In this document: one piece after another, positions 10,601 to 22,434 of the stretch | Position numbering within the stretch: the first letter of the stretch is position 1 | How the letters are laid out: every line of letters starts with the position of its first letter | Assembly: GCA_963966185.1 (NCBI GenBank) | Contig: CAWZYM010000103.1 | Span: 153,501-217,500, forward strand | Origin: Rhabditoides inermis | Taxonomy: Eukaryota > Nematoda > Chromadorea > Rhabditida > Rhabditidae | Direction of reading: 5' to 3' | DNA: 64,000 nt | Notes under the pieces: model-generated | The model's database searches: none | Told to the model about the DNA's origin: nothing | Seen by the model: the letters and a program-made list of their open reading frames with translations, nothing else | Translations under genes and position numbers: made by a program

Positions 10601-11352
10601 AGATTCCAAGAAATCCAAGAACTTATGATTTCTTAACTTATGGACGTAAACTTATATAATACGCATTGTGTTTCTTCGGAATAAAATTCTTAGATTTATT
10701 TGGATCAAAGGTTCATGATAAACACCTCATATAATATTATTCTGGGAGATAGTTCGCCAGATTACGATAGAAAATCGATCTACCCTCTAGTCGCATTCGA
10801 TCTACCTTCTAGTCGCGAGGAGACCCAAGCGCGCGCTTTCAAACGATAATATTGATCAAAGAAGCCGGCAGGCGAATGAAAGAGGCCGCGCGATACTCGA
10901 CCATTTGCTCGCGCTGTCTGACCTCTCTCGCTCGAAACTGAGTTTCGCCAACTGACCCCTAAGCCTAAGCCTACCAGGCGGCGACTATTCTATAAGCCCG
11001 ATGATTTAACAGTTATTTGTGAAACATCTTGGACAACGAAGACTATGATCAAAAACATGCAAGGAACAGTGCGCGGTTTACTGTATCGCCAGTTTTCATG
11101 AATGTTTTCATTTTCACCAACTTTCAAATCCACATACATCGGGTTCGATACAAATGTATTTACAAAAGCTTCGAACAAAATAAACGTATTCAGCATATAC
11201 AACTGTGCGGAAAGGCAAAGTATCAACTTGAGGAGTAATGAGACCAAGGTCATAGTCATAGATCAAAACACCAGGTAAAACTGCACTCGAAGATACCGCG
11301 TAAGACCAAGTGAACATGGCAACAAAGTGGGCGGGACAGGAAGGGGCGGAGC
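10601..11352. other. P2a 3' flank and RPAIN 3' flank
   Basis: No intact gene seen. The left part follows P2a. About 11080-11340 is a stretch that always accompanies the RPAIN 3' end (also at 11630-11880, 22905-23160 and 37140-37440), containing TCACCAACTTTCAAATCCAC and ACTGCACTCGAAGATACCGC. Near-identical to 22435-23182. Confidence 0.5.
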
Positions 11353-11452
11353 CTAGTATACAGTGATGTTCCATCCACACAGCAGCCAGTCGAGGCGCAG
11401 CTTCGGATGCTGATTGTTGAGAACTGAGGGGCAGCTGAAGTAGGGATCTCTC

Positions 11453-11500
<48 letters not shown>

Positions 11501-11504
11501 TCTC

Positions 11505-11543
<39 letters not shown>

Positions 11544-11609
11544 CACTCACCCCTCCGTGTGCTGCTGGAATGCCGCCTGCAGTATCTCGTGCAATTCGTC
11601 CTGCGACGG
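11353..11609 (-). pseudogene. RPAIN fragment RP-1 (last two exons)
   Basis: Minus-strand remnant of the RPA-interacting protein gene: terminal exon 11353-11434 and part of the preceding exon 11551-11609, joined across a (GA)n intron. The terminal exon has lost three codons, and one cysteine of the C-terminal CxxC pair has become tryptophan (DWLLCGW against DCLMCGW). The preceding exon ends abruptly after CGACGG and runs into RPAIN 3'-flank sequence. Confidence 0.8.
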
Positions 11610-12560
11610 TTTATTGTACGACCAGTTTTTTTCTGAACATTTTCATTCTCACCAACTTTCAAATCCACATCCATAGGATTTGATTCAAATGTGCTTACAG
11701 GAGTTTCGAACAAAACAGACGTGTTCAGCATAGACAACTTTTCGGAAAGGCAACATATCAACTTGAGGGGAAATTAGACCAAGGTCATTGTCATAAATCT
11801 AAACACCAGGTAAAACTGCGCTCGAAGATACCGCGTAAGACCAAATGAACATGATGGGCGTGGCTAGAAGAGGCGTTTCCTAGCACACAGTGGTGTTCCA
11901 TCCGCGTGCCCGGCTGGACTGCCACCGCCGCCCTACCTGTAGGGGATCCAAGCTGATTTTTCAACTTGGTCAAAACACTTAGGCTCATTTGATTGTCTGA
12001 TGTGTGTATGGTCTCATATTTCACATTTGTTTTCCAAAATTCTCAACCGTATTCCTTCTATGGCGTATTCTTTGCGCGACGAAAATGGCCACTTTTTCGC
12101 CCTATCACCCCTACCGGCTGCTTGATTATCGACTACTCGAATCGCGCGGGAAAGTGAGAGGGTGCGCAGAGAGCGCGCGCTCTCGAGAGAGGCAGACGGA
12201 AAACAGTCATGAGAGTGGATGAGCGCAATCACCTTTTGTGATATTCTGATGCGCTATCAATTGCTTTGATTATGCTAAACCGGACAGCAGGGTGGACACA
12301 ATCATAACGCATGTTTTGAACTAAAGATCATCTCTGTACAAGCTTTTAGCATATCACTAGAGCGATTACAAAAATATGTTGACCGAATTTGGCAAACAAG
12401 GTGTCATTCGAACCATCATAATCTGAAAATAGTTTCCTGAAAAGGGCGCATCACAGTTTTGAGTTTTGCGCGCGTTGCGCACGAATATCCAAACGTGCGC
12501 AGAACCAGCGCGCGCGGGCAGCTTGGACCCCCTACCTACCTGAGTCTGGGCCGGCACTGC
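11610..12560. other. scrambled relics of RPAIN 3' flank and giant-gene 3' end
   Basis: About 11630-11880 repeats the RPAIN 3' flank a second time. Around 11880-11910 a short piece of the RPAIN C-terminus (GWNTTVC plus stop, minus strand) survives. About 11911-11945 and 12530-12560 are short matches to the last exon of the 39-53 kb zinc-finger gene. No reading frame is intact. Confidence 0.5.
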
Positions 12561-13386
12561 GGTATAAGTAAAAAAAAAACAATTTTGATCGCAGAGACTG
12601 GTCACTCAAAATCGCGCACGCTGTGGTTTTCTTAAAATGTCACTGGCGAATTGGAGAGGACTTGAAGTCAAAACATGCTCTTCTTTTTCTTCTTTTCGAC
12701 TTTGTAAGAAAAAACATCGAAACACCATAAATATGACAAAATGACTGATCTCGTTTATTCACTGCAAGTCACAATACCAGGATGTATCTGTCCTCTGTCG
12801 CATTTAAGTTAAAATAAATAAAAAACGACTTGAATTTCTTCCCCAAGAAAGTGCAAGAAACCTATTCCAAGAAAGTATGGAGAAATTCAGACATGTATTT
12901 TTTCGTGTACGGTAAGAATGCCAGCACATCATTCAAGACCGCATTTTTGTGGGCGTATTTTCGAAGCATTGGCTAAACATGGGAAGTATTGATTAGTTTA
13001 GTAGTTTACAATTAATAACAACTAATTATACATAACCCTTTTTCTCAGATAAATTTCCCTTTCAAGGCGACTTCTTGCTTTGATTTGTTGCATGTATTGT
13101 ATTGTGAACTGTTGCATGTCGAATAGTTAATTTTCTCATCCCTAATTGACTTGGACTGACCGTGTTGAACTGCTTCGTTTCCGGTCCAGCGATCGGGTAT
13201 ATGAGTCCATCCCACGGTCCCGACGCGATTTCCTGCAATAAGCGATGTCGAAATTCGTTTTGCAATAAACCACTACATTAAATTACATAATTGAATTTTG
13301 GCTGCAGTGTTCACACGCCTACACATACACACACACGTGTCGGTGTCCTCTCTGTTATTCAGTCATTTGCCTGCTGTTGGTCGGAG
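12561..13386. other. no gene seen
   Basis: AT-richer sequence without convincing exons on either strand. It precedes the cysteine-rich gene and presumably includes its promoter. Confidence 0.4.
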
Positions 13387-14164
13387 ATGGACCTGGCCAC
13401 GCTCCTTCTACGCCTCGCTGCCATCGAGAGCTTCATCTGCACGAATGATGGAGGCAACGACTGTAACTTGACTTGAGTACCAACTGTACATGGCGTGTTG
13501 TAGGCAATTCGACCATCATCTGCGGCTCCTGCAAGCTTGTCCCCATCACACACGACTGTTCGGTGAGGAGACAGCAAATCGTATTAGCCAGTAGTAGGTT
13601 GCTTGAGTTTCACTCTTAGTAAAGGTACAGGGGCGCCTTCTGGGGGTAGTTTAACAATCCCTCAATCATCTGTTCACAATTCGTTCGAAAAACAGTGAAA
13701 AAGGCGAAACTCTGATGGACTCGAAAACCACTGGAATGAGCTGTCATTGCTCTCTCAACTAGCGTAGCGCAGAAGCGGAACGCTCCCGTTCCTTTATCAG
13801 CGAAACTTCAGGACGATTTCATCTGCGATTCGGGTGTTGTGAAACTACACGATGACTGCGATAATGGAATCGCGTACACGTGTGATGAGAACACTGTGGT
13901 GTTAGTGAGAAGGGTAATGCATAGTGGCTTATCTGTTGGTTTATCTTATCTTATCTTATCTTATCTGTTGGCTTATCTTATCTTATCTGGATTATCTGTA
14001 ATTTTTTTCAGCCCGACGGAATCTTCAACGAAGGACGACATCTGAAATGCTATAAGACGAAATGGATGTTGAATATACTCGAAAAAAACAATTCATTCAC
14101 CGGGTTCCATTTTGATACTGCTATTGCAATCACTTGCGGGAAGCGAGCAAATTTCGGGAACTAG
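13387..14164 (+). CDS. small cysteine-rich, probably secreted protein
   Basis: Four exons (13387-13462, 13504-13562, 13812-13913, 14012-14164) with GT-AG junctions close in phase to 129 residues. The N-terminus MDLATLLLRLAAIESFIC looks like a short signal peptide, possibly extended upstream in the same frame. The remainder carries ten cysteines spaced as pairs (IICGSC, DCS, FICDS, DDCDN, YTCDE, LKCYK, ITCGK), typical of disulphide-rich extracellular domains. I cannot assign a family; a chitin-binding-like or other small Cys-rich fold is possible. Single copy in the window, unlike its surroundings. The start could lie upstream if an additional 5' exon exists, since the reading frame is open before the ATG. 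Confidence 0.6.
13935..13990. repeat. (TTATC)n pentanucleotide array in intron 3 of the Cys-rich gene
   Basis: Repeated TTATC units with interruptions, confined to the intron. Confidence 0.8.
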
Positions 14165-14727
14165 TGAGATAAAGGACTTAACACGACCCAAAAAATACAT
14201 TCATTTTGTCGCATAAGACATACCTGTCATATTCCATTAAAACTGTGAGCGAACTCAAGCTCAAGCATTTGATGTTTTGAAAATACAGGGGTCTATTTCT
14301 GACTATTTCTCATCATTTATGAGTGACAAGACAGTCATCGGAATGCAAGTTGAACGAATTATCAACGCGCACGTGGCGATCAGAATCGATCATCGCTCGC
14401 TCTGAACTCTGAACGCATAATTTTGAACTCCCGCCACCGCTCTTGCCACTGCTCTTCTGCCTCTCTTCTGTTTGCGCGCTATCTCACCTGTGCGAGGCGA
14501 GTGAGCGGTGTGCCACGGGCAAAATATTGGTGTGATGTTTATCATACAAACACACACACAAACACACATGTACAGTAAACAGTAAGAATGGTTCTTTGCA
14601 ATTCGGGCGGAGGAATATCATACTGCATACTGGCTACGAAATCTCTCAATAGAAAGTAGGTTCCGGATGTGATGGAATTCTAGTACAACTCCGTGCGCAT
14701 ATACAGTTGAAATTGCATTGAGAGAAT
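14165..14727. other. no gene seen (Cys-rich gene 3' flank / coiled-coil gene 3' flank)
   Basis: Convergent 3' regions of the plus-strand cysteine-rich gene and the minus-strand coiled-coil gene. Contains a (CA)n run near 14550-14565. Confidence 0.45.
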
Positions 14728-15214
14728 CTATCGGTTAAGGTCTTTCATTTGAAAGAGACAGCTCACACGCATCATCATCATCGTGAAACTGCACGTTTCC
14801 GACTCGGGGAACACCACACCTCGCCCCATGTTCTCCTGCTCAGTTCGGAACTTGCACTCGGCACAGAGTTTGACTCGCGCTGGTCCACGAAAGCCGTCAT
14901 CGGTCTCTGCAACCAATACACACGTCAATAACACCATCGATGAAACAGTGAAAGTGCACTCACCACGAGCGCCTCCATGTCGCTGAGATGACGGACGCCT
15001 CAGCGACTCCTCTCTCTCTTCAGCTGCGGCGAGATCCGCCTCGAGCTGAACTAGCATCGTTTGCTCGTCTTGTTGTAGACGTCAGACTCAAGTTTTGCTG
15101 GCAAAAGACCCTCAGAAAGATCTCAGAACGCGCATCACCTTCAGAAAGATCCTCAGAAAGTGCATGTTTGTATCATAAAGCGGCTTTGTGATACGTAATC
15201 GAGCCGCGCCCTCT

Positions 15215-15253
<39 letters not shown>

Positions 15254-15352
15254 CTATCGTTCTTACCGCTCGGAAATCGGCTATTCTTTTCCGATTGTCC
15301 CCCTCCATCAGATCCGTCTGTTCGTGGATGTAGCCTCCACTGACCTGAATGG

Positions 15353-15405
<53 letters not shown>

Positions 15406-15454
15406 TTTCTCTTTTTTCTCTCTCTATCTTCTTTTTCTTTTCTCTCTCTTTCTT

Positions 15455-15496
<42 letters not shown>

Positions 15497-15855
15497 ATCG
15501 TTCTCATACTCATTGCTCGGATAATGCTGCTGTTCCAATCCTTCATCATTTTCCGAGAATTCAATCGTTGTGTGCTCTCTAAATTTCGATTCTATCTCAT
15601 GAAAGCGTTTTGGATATTGACCTGCACGTTGTGTTGCACAAAACTACAAAACGTGAAATGTCACGGATGGCATATAGGATCCAACCCGACTATAGTTAAT
15701 TTTGTCCCGGGTTGATCGCTATATTTCGTTATTCTCATTGTCGTGCTAACTTTTGATAGACATTCTAATCGCAACCTTTCTCCTCGTACCTCTTTGACCT
15801 TTTGCGATACGGTGCTCATATTAGTCCGTTGTATGCGGCACTCTCGAGAATCCAT
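14728..15855 (-). CDS. unrecognised small coiled-coil protein with a CxxC pair
   Basis: Exons 15790-15855, 15267-15344, 14964-15045 and 14728-14906 (minus strand) have canonical donors and acceptors and close in phase to 134 residues. Residues about 23-75 are heptad-like and charged (EQTDLMEGDNRKRIADFRA, then LEADLAAAEEREESL), predicting a coiled coil. Residues about 85-100 carry a CxxC (KLCAECKF) with a further cysteine near SETCSF, possibly a partial zinc site. The large CT-rich tract at 15361-15492 lies in intron 1 and another at 15207-15251 in intron 2. An extra exon in intron 1 cannot be excluded. Function not recognised. Confidence 0.5.
15361..15492. repeat. (CT)n / (CTTT)n tract in intron 1 of the coiled-coil gene
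   Basis: Long pyrimidine tract on the plus strand (purine on the sense strand of the minus-strand gene), with T-rich interruptions in the middle. Confidence 0.85.
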
Positions 15856-15988
15856 GTCTCTGTTTTTTGAACTTCTGAAAATGATAGTGATGAAATATAA
15901 TATACAGTTACCGTTTGTGTAATCTAGTGTCCTAGGGATGAGAGTATTGAAGTTCTACGGTGAAACCATAAGAAGAGAGAGAGAGAGC

Positions 15989-16041
<53 letters not shown>

Positions 16042-17211
16042 CACATACGCGATGACTGCCGCTTTCAAGATTGCCGTGTTCAATCGATGTTCGTCGGCGA
16101 TAGTAGGATGGGTCGAATTTCGAATATCGCTTCAGCAAATGTCAGAACAGCTGTCAAGTGATTCGCGTGCTCAGCAGCTGGATCACAGGTGTAACACAAC
16201 AGCAATAAATAGCTCGTGAAAGCAGCCGGAAGGCAATATATACGCGACAACAAGAACTTGTGAAAATGCATATCTTGCGAATGAGGTCATTACTAGTTAC
16301 TAATCGATATATGCAGTGGCGAGCCTCGCTCTGTGTATGGCGCGCAACAACACGCACTGCAATAAACACGTTCTGGGCCGCAATGACTGTGCCTAGAGTA
16401 TTCCTGGTTGCAAGATATACTCGAGAGAACCAACTTATCATCGGACATTTGTTAAATGTAGCCAAGATTTGCAGGAGTCTCTATACTCCAAGTGGGGGTG
16501 CATGATCCATCGCCACTCAGGACCCACTTCATTCAACCAAATACTTCGTGTACTGCTTTCATTTCCACTCCACAACACTCTAAAACTACTAGTTTTCCCG
16601 GCGCTAACGCGCCTTTCGAAATCCTTCATTTTGAAAATACCTCAATACGTGCCAGGATTAAGCCCCACTTCGCATACGCGTAGCTCTTCGCGCGCGGACT
16701 CAAAAAATCCAATTCCAAAACACATCTGTAGACCCACCTAAAGTACCCCAATTCCGACCCTAACAACTCCCATACAACCTCCGGATAGCTAATTAGCATA
16801 AATACAAAGTCAGAATCCATGAACCTGGTATAGATCATGGTTGGTAGCTTATACCACCCTGTGCTGTACGCTTATACCACCCCTGGGTGGCATAAGCTTT
16901 TGAGGTCATAACTTCTTTCACAGTTGACTCTCACAAATCTAGTTTAGCGGGTTCGAAAGTTCATCTTGCCAGCTTTCTAACGAACTACTAACATCCATAC
17001 TTTACTTCACTAGTTAACCCGTTATCGGTTATTGAAATTTCGAAAATTTTAATTCAAAGGGGGGACCCTTAGGATCGAAATTTTTTTTGTCTCGAATCCA
17101 CTTCAAAGTAACTTCTAAAATCTTCTTAAATTTCCATGACACCAAAAAAGTATAAAAAACCCCATCTCAACACTCCATTTTAAGCCAATAATTTTATGGG
17201 GTGCGTTGCAG
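15856..17211. other. no convincing gene
   Basis: Holds a (GA)n tract at about 15975-16039, an imperfect 12-bp inverted repeat at about 16872-16897, and otherwise unassigned sequence. Reading frames here are short and lack splice support. Confidence 0.4.
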
Positions 17212-17333
17212 ACTGTGGTGTCGCAGCAGCCGCGTCCGATCCAGGCCCGTCCGATGGTCGTCGTCCCGTCGGCGTCGACCCTCGCTCCTGCCAGGTCGCC
17301 CGCCGTCAACACGGCTTCCATGGAGAGGTGGGG

Positions 17334-17415
<82 letters not shown>

Positions 17416-17580
17416 AGGGAGAGATGTGGTATCGTGTTGCAGCGTGGTGGACTGTGACGAGACGTCGTTCATCGCGTTCGACCCGTCTCGCGATCCGTTC
17501 AGCGAGGAGAACCGGAAACTGCGGGTGATGGCACACTTCCTGGCAGAGGACGTGTGCGGACAGTGCATGACCAAGACGGG
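17212..17580 (+). CDS. orphan exon pair of an unrecognised protein (partial)
   Basis: Two plus-strand exons, 17212-17327 and 17443-17580, join in phase across an intron made almost entirely of (CT)n. The first encodes a Pro/Ser/Ala-rich linker after an AG acceptor. The second encodes DETSFIAFDPSRDPFSEEN and then HFLAEDVCGQCM, with a CxxC pair. The second exon ends at a good GTATGC donor in phase 2, but no partner exon is apparent before the RGP1 copy begins at 17898. No upstream exon is evident either. It is probably a gene fragment carried by the rearrangements. Confidence 0.4.
17336..17412. repeat. (CT)n microsatellite
   Basis: Nearly perfect CT tract of about 77 bases forming most of the intron between the two orphan exons. 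Confidence 0.95.
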
Positions 17581-17897
17581 GTATGCACAGAACTGAGAGA
17601 GAGAGAGGGAGGGATGGAGAGAGAGAGGGAGAAGGAGAGATATATGGATAGAAAGAGAGGGGAGGAGCGGGTTCGATTGTGTATTGTTCACTGAGAGATT
17701 TGATCTCTGCCGCTTTATGTTTGTGGGTTTGCTTTTTGTCTGTTCTTTGTTGTCACTTGATTCGCTTATGAATATGATTTTGATAAAAATTAACTTTAAT
17801 GTTGTCTGTTTTGTTGTGGGAATGGCGAATGAGTTGCGAGGCTCTGGAATATCTTTGATCGTGAGCGGTTTGAATTGATGTGTTTGTTTTGCAAGAG

Positions 17898-20415
17898 ATG
17901 CCTCTGGAGGTTCGAGCGGTGTTGGACCGACCGGTCGCCATCTACCTCACCGGAGAGACGATCACTGTGACGGTAGGGAGACTGAGCAAAAAGTGGCAGG
18001 GCTGCCGCACGAACACGGTGTTCCTGCGGCGAGAGTGTGTTGATCGCGCCAGAGTCAGGTCATCATAGAAATAACCTACACCAATCAAAACTGTTGGCCC
18101 GCCCCTTTTTTGGCAGGAATTCAGTGTTCCTGCCGCAGCTCTGCCACTATTCTCCTAGGCGAAGGAGAGGGTCCCCGTTGCATGTGACGGTGCGCAACGT
18201 GGCTTCCGGTCGGGCGGGTCGCGAGTGCCTCGCGTGGGGCAGTGTGCAGCTGACGAGCGAGCGACTGTGGGGCAAGGCGGCCGAGAAGATGCGCAGACAG
18301 CCCGCCACCACTGCCATTGCCAGGTTCGTAGCGCATCATTGTTGACAACTTGTTCAAATTGTGGTCATTCTCTTCGAAACACTTCTAAATCTCACTAGTC
18401 CCGAACACTTCGGAATGTCGTGCCATCCTTTCGAAACTCCTTTCGAAGAGCATGGAAAGTTTGCGGTTTCAGGCAGTCTGCCATTGCCAGGTTGGATCCA
18501 TGGAATTGGCATTTCAACCTTCGAGATGCAAACTGAATGTTTGGCTATTTGAAAATGTACGCGAAATGAAACCTTATATAGCCGTTTTGTTTTGCGACAC
18601 AGTCGGCTGATTTCCACCACATTTTGTCTTCATTTTTTCCAGTTTGCATCGTGAAGACAGCTGAAATGCAAACTCGCTGTTTTGTGATCGGTGTTTCGCT
18701 AGGATGTTGACAACGGGTTGCAGGCCGACCGGCAACGTGTTCGCGTCGGTGCCGACGGTGTTGTTCTGTGAGGCGGAGCTCGCGCCAGGCGAACACAACA
18801 CATACACATGTCAGGTGAGAGGGAAGAGAGGAAGGGAGGGAGGGTAGAGAGAGAGAGAGAGAGGTAGTCTGATTTCAGATCGCGCTGCCGTCGCAGGGCC
18901 TGCCTCCCTCGTGGCGCGGTCACCTCGTGCGATACTCGAACAAGATCACTGTGGCTGTGCAGCATGTGCGCGCCGCTATCAAGGTGCGAATCTCTCTCTC
19001 TCTCTCTCTCTCTTTCTCTCCCTCTCTCTCCCTCTCCCTCTCTCTCTCACTCTCGCTCTCTCTCCCTCATTCCCTCTCTCTCTCTCGCTCTCTCTCTCTC
19101 TATCTCTCTCTCTCACTCTCCCGCTCAGGACATGTTATAAGAACTCTGGAACCAATCCATTGTAGAAGCTTCGTTTGAAGAAAACGACGGTGAGACGTGT
19201 GTTTGGGTTGCTCCTTGCCTGTTCTTCTCGGGTTGAGGTCTTTTGGATGGATGTGGATTGATTTCTGGATTGTGGCTGGTCGCCGGCACATGTTGACTAT
19301 AGTTTTATTCAGGGAGATAGTTGGAGGCTTGGTGCATTTGACTACAGAAATGAAGATACTCATTTTCTGTGCGGGATCATATGTTCGTTCAGCTGATGCA
19401 CCTCCCTGTGCGCATTCTTCCCTCGGTTGGTCTGGAGAGCCGCCCGCCGCCGCCCGCCAATCCATTCCTCCTCGAGACCGCACAGCAGGTATCTTGTAGG
19501 CGTCAGATTACGGTGTTCGATGCACGTCTACTGATGTTCTAGGTGACGGTATCTCAGCTGGTGACGTCCGCAGTGGACCAGATCACGGCTCCCAGAAGGC
19601 CGCATTCCGTGGCGATGACCAACGCAGCCGGCAAGGTCACCCAGCTCACGCTATACAAGAAGGCGTTCCGGCTGGGAGAGGAGGTGGGGTTAGGGAGGGG
19701 GGGGGGGGGGGGTGATGACGTCACTTGAGTGACATCAAACATGATCATGTGTTTGTGTCGAATGGAGGTGCATGTTCACTAATCGTGCTCTTACTGTCTC
19801 ATTCATTCTTCATATGTGTAATGCGTAGCGCTTGTGCATTGCAGGTGATTGGCCGACTGCAGTTCACGGACGCGTGTGTTCGAGTGGCACAGCTGGCAGT
19901 GTGGCTGGAGACAGTGGAGAGAGTGGTGGAGGAGGGAGAGGAGGGCGAGCGGGAGGGCATCCACGAGGGGGAGCAGAGCGTCGTCGTGAGTACCTCCCCT
20001 CTCTATCCGCACCTTCTATCTATCTCTGTAGGTGCACGACCGGTGGCAGTCTGTGTCCGCGTGCGCCAAAGAGGACCACTTCCGACTCACTCTGCCCATG
20101 CACGCCCCGCCCACTTTCCACACCGAGTCGGGTCCGTCCTCTCTCTCTCCCTCTCTCTCTCTCTCTCTCCTTCTCTCCCTCTCTCTCATCTCTCTCTCTC
20201 TTGCAGTGTCGGTCCGCTGGCGTGTCCGCTTCGAGTTTGTCACATGTGTGCCGCCTAGTCTGTCAGATGAGGGCGGAGTGTCGACTGCTCCCCTGTCAGT
20301 GCCAGTGGAGACTCTCCATTGGAAGTGTGACGTGTTCGTCCTTCCTTGCTCTCCCGAGAATGCCGCGCTCACTGAGTGCGGACAGTTTCCCGGCGAGGCG
20401 AGCATACTCATTTAG
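17898..20415 (+). CDS. RGP1: RGP1 copy R2: Rab6 exchange-factor subunit, most complete copy
   Basis: Rgp1 pairs with Ric1 to activate Rab6 on Golgi membranes. Ten exons: 17898-17972, 18184-18323, 18724-18814, 18879-18983, 19166-19189, 19393-19488, 19543-19683, 19845-19985, 20032-20131 and 20207-20415. All phases agree, giving 373 residues, close to the human length. Family features include the N-terminal VRAVLDRPVAIYLTGETI strand pair, FCEAELAPGEH, LPSQGLPPSWRGHLVRYSNK and the C-terminal VRWRVRFEFVT. The anomaly is exon 2. Copy R4 has GCAG before GTGACGG, while R2 reads GCAT, destroying the acceptor. An alternative AG at 18137-18138 adds exactly 45 in-frame, stop-free bases (18139-18183), which would give 388 residues. 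R2 is therefore the best candidate for a working RGP1 in the window, but only through the alternative acceptor. Confidence 0.85.
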
Positions 20416-20932
20416 AAACTCTCGCTAAAATCTAGAAATATGACTCTTACAACTTACATTATTGTATTTCACCTATAGCTCCGTTATTCAGTGTGACTTG
20501 TACAGCATTTCTTGGTGACTTGCTCTTGCTGTGATATTTCGTGTGTATTCATAATATTGTTATCAGTTTTACTTGCAATTGAGATAAATGATATAAAACA
20601 TAATTTTTTTATTCGAGATGTCTGTATATGAAATGGTTGAAAAATCCATTGGATTATCGAGGGAGACGTGCCATGAAAAAGGTTGCGGTCTGAGATAGCC
20701 GAGTCTCTCCCCTCATAGGAAAAGAGGACGAACACACATACACAATCGACCCGATTTGAACAATTGAAGCGAGGGTGGCGTAGGTCATCAGACCGGTACC
20801 TTAAAGACGACAAAAAATCGAGAAAAAAAAACACTGCAGATCCTCCAGGTAGTATCATCCACTGCGCGCCCTCGAATGATGCCGCGAGTCGATGGTTGTA
20901 CGGACTCTATTAGCGTGGTTGATGAAATATTT
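20416..20932. other. RGP1 R2 3' flank
   Basis: No gene. Similar to 3' flanks of the other RGP1 copies up to about 20600, then unassigned. Confidence 0.45.
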
Positions 20933-21180
20933 AAATGAGAATTGATATCACAGCCGGAAACCACGAAAAAAGTGTCACCTTTTTTATCCAACGTTTCAGC
21001 ACTGGGCGCTGATCAGGGATGAACAGAACACGCCTCAAACTTGAGTAATTGAACCTTGAAAATAAAATAATGTGTTTGAGGTGTGTTCTGTCCATCCCTG
21101 ATCAAGGCCTAGTGCCGAAACATTGGATAAAAAAGGTGACACTTTTTCGTGGTTTCCGGCTGTGGTATCAATTCTCATTT
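20933..21180. repeat. long inverted repeat (foldback, ~107-bp arms)
   Basis: Left arm 20933-21040 and right arm 21074-21180 are inverted copies with few mismatches, separated by about 33 bases. Shared landmarks include GGATAAAAAAGGTGACACTT and GTGGTTTCCGGCTGTG on the right arm and their complements on the left. RNA across it would form a long hairpin. Confidence 0.85.
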
Positions 21181-21805
21181 GATACCGCGAGTGTCACTGT
21201 ATTGATTGACCTGGTGTGTGATAGGTCTGTGCGTGTTTCTTTCATTTTTGTCGTTTTTCTGCGAGAAAGAACGCGTACTTGAGGATGTACCTCCTGCGCG
21301 CGATGTCACCCTTCATCAAGTTCGATAGATTCTCAGCCTCCAGAGTTTCATTGAAAGTATCAGCATGACCATTGCGTTCCCATTACGGTACGGTAACATT
21401 CATATTACGATACGACACTAGGACACTACACACAAAGTACTGCCTACGGCGATGTCGTTGGCTTTTTTCGATTCGATCACTTCACAGCACGCGTCTTGCC
21501 CTGTGCGAAACAAGTTCGAAGTTCAAACATCTTCCTAGTAAAACCATTTAACGTACACAACGCACAGTGTACATTGAATGCGAGTAGAATGGTCGAGTGC
21601 GCGCAATCAGCGCCTCTCCGCCGCTCTCGTCTATGCTAATTCGAGTGGCGCGCAGTGGGGCGTTCGAGCGTGTCTCGCAGACGATTCGACCTCATTTGAA
21701 TACGTGATATCGATCAGAATGGGGCTGACGCGAGATCGACAAGCTGTCATCGTATCATTTCTTTTCGAAGTGGCGCGCTGGTAACTCGAGGCGGAGCGCG
21801 CGTCG
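21181..21805. other. 5' flank of P2b
   Basis: No gene seen. From about 21530 it matches the region upstream of P2a and P2c, without the P1 gene that precedes those copies. Confidence 0.45.
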
Positions 21806-22434
21806 ATGTTGGAGGACACCCACTCCTTCGCAGAGCAGTGAGTAAGGGCGGTGGTCCCATTGTGTGTTCGTATGTGTTATAGAACAATGGGAATGGGACC
21901 ATTGCAGCCAGTCGACGTCCGCTACCCAAAGAACCAAGGAACCACCTGCGTGGTGGATCGCAATGGAACTGTCCAAGGTATGTACACGTAAAACTGGCTA
22001 TGGGACTTGACATTGTTCAGTTGACGAACGACAGTGAGAGGTTTGTGTTGCAATGCCTCCAGACAATCGACTGGTCTTCGTGGGTAACTGTTGATGACAT
22101 GATGAGCACGTGCGCGATTCCGCACAGCATTCTGTTCAACAACAGGTGCAGGACCAAGAAGAACTCTTAAGAGTGAGTTGCGATAGAATGTTGATGTTTT
22201 GAATTTGCATTCATCCTATTCAGGCATGTCCGCAGGGTCATTCGGGATGCCGCCGTGGATCTGAGCATGAACGATGTGCTCCAGAGAGACAAGATCCTCG
22301 CGCGCAAAGGCAACCAGGAGCGTTGGGTGGTGCGTGCTTATACTCTCATCTCCTGTTCTCACCGAATCGTTCAGAACACGTTCAGGATGAGCGGTCGCCG
22401 GTTTAACAACAAGTGTGAAGTTGAGACTGAGTGA
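21806..22434 (+). pseudogene. P2b: frameshifted copy of the P2 gene
   Basis: Exons 21806-21837, 21883-21977, 22021-22172, 22224-22329 and 22375-22434 correspond to those of intact P2c. Exon 2 is 95 bases instead of 103, mainly through loss of TGGAATTG next to the acceptor, which shifts the frame. The same TAA as in P2a is present at 22168-22170, so P2a and P2b share ancestry after that mutation. Splice sites are otherwise intact. Confidence 0.78.

Noticed and set aside
16872..16897. Short inverted repeat CTTATACCACCC...GGGTGGCATAAG as a regulatory hairpin or terminator
   Set aside because: Only 12-bp arms with a mismatch, no gene context and no conservation to compare.
17212..17580. Orphan exon pair as the 5' end of RGP1
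   Set aside because: Its final exon ends in phase 2, incompatible with RGP1 exon 1, which has its own ATG and the complete N-terminal strand.
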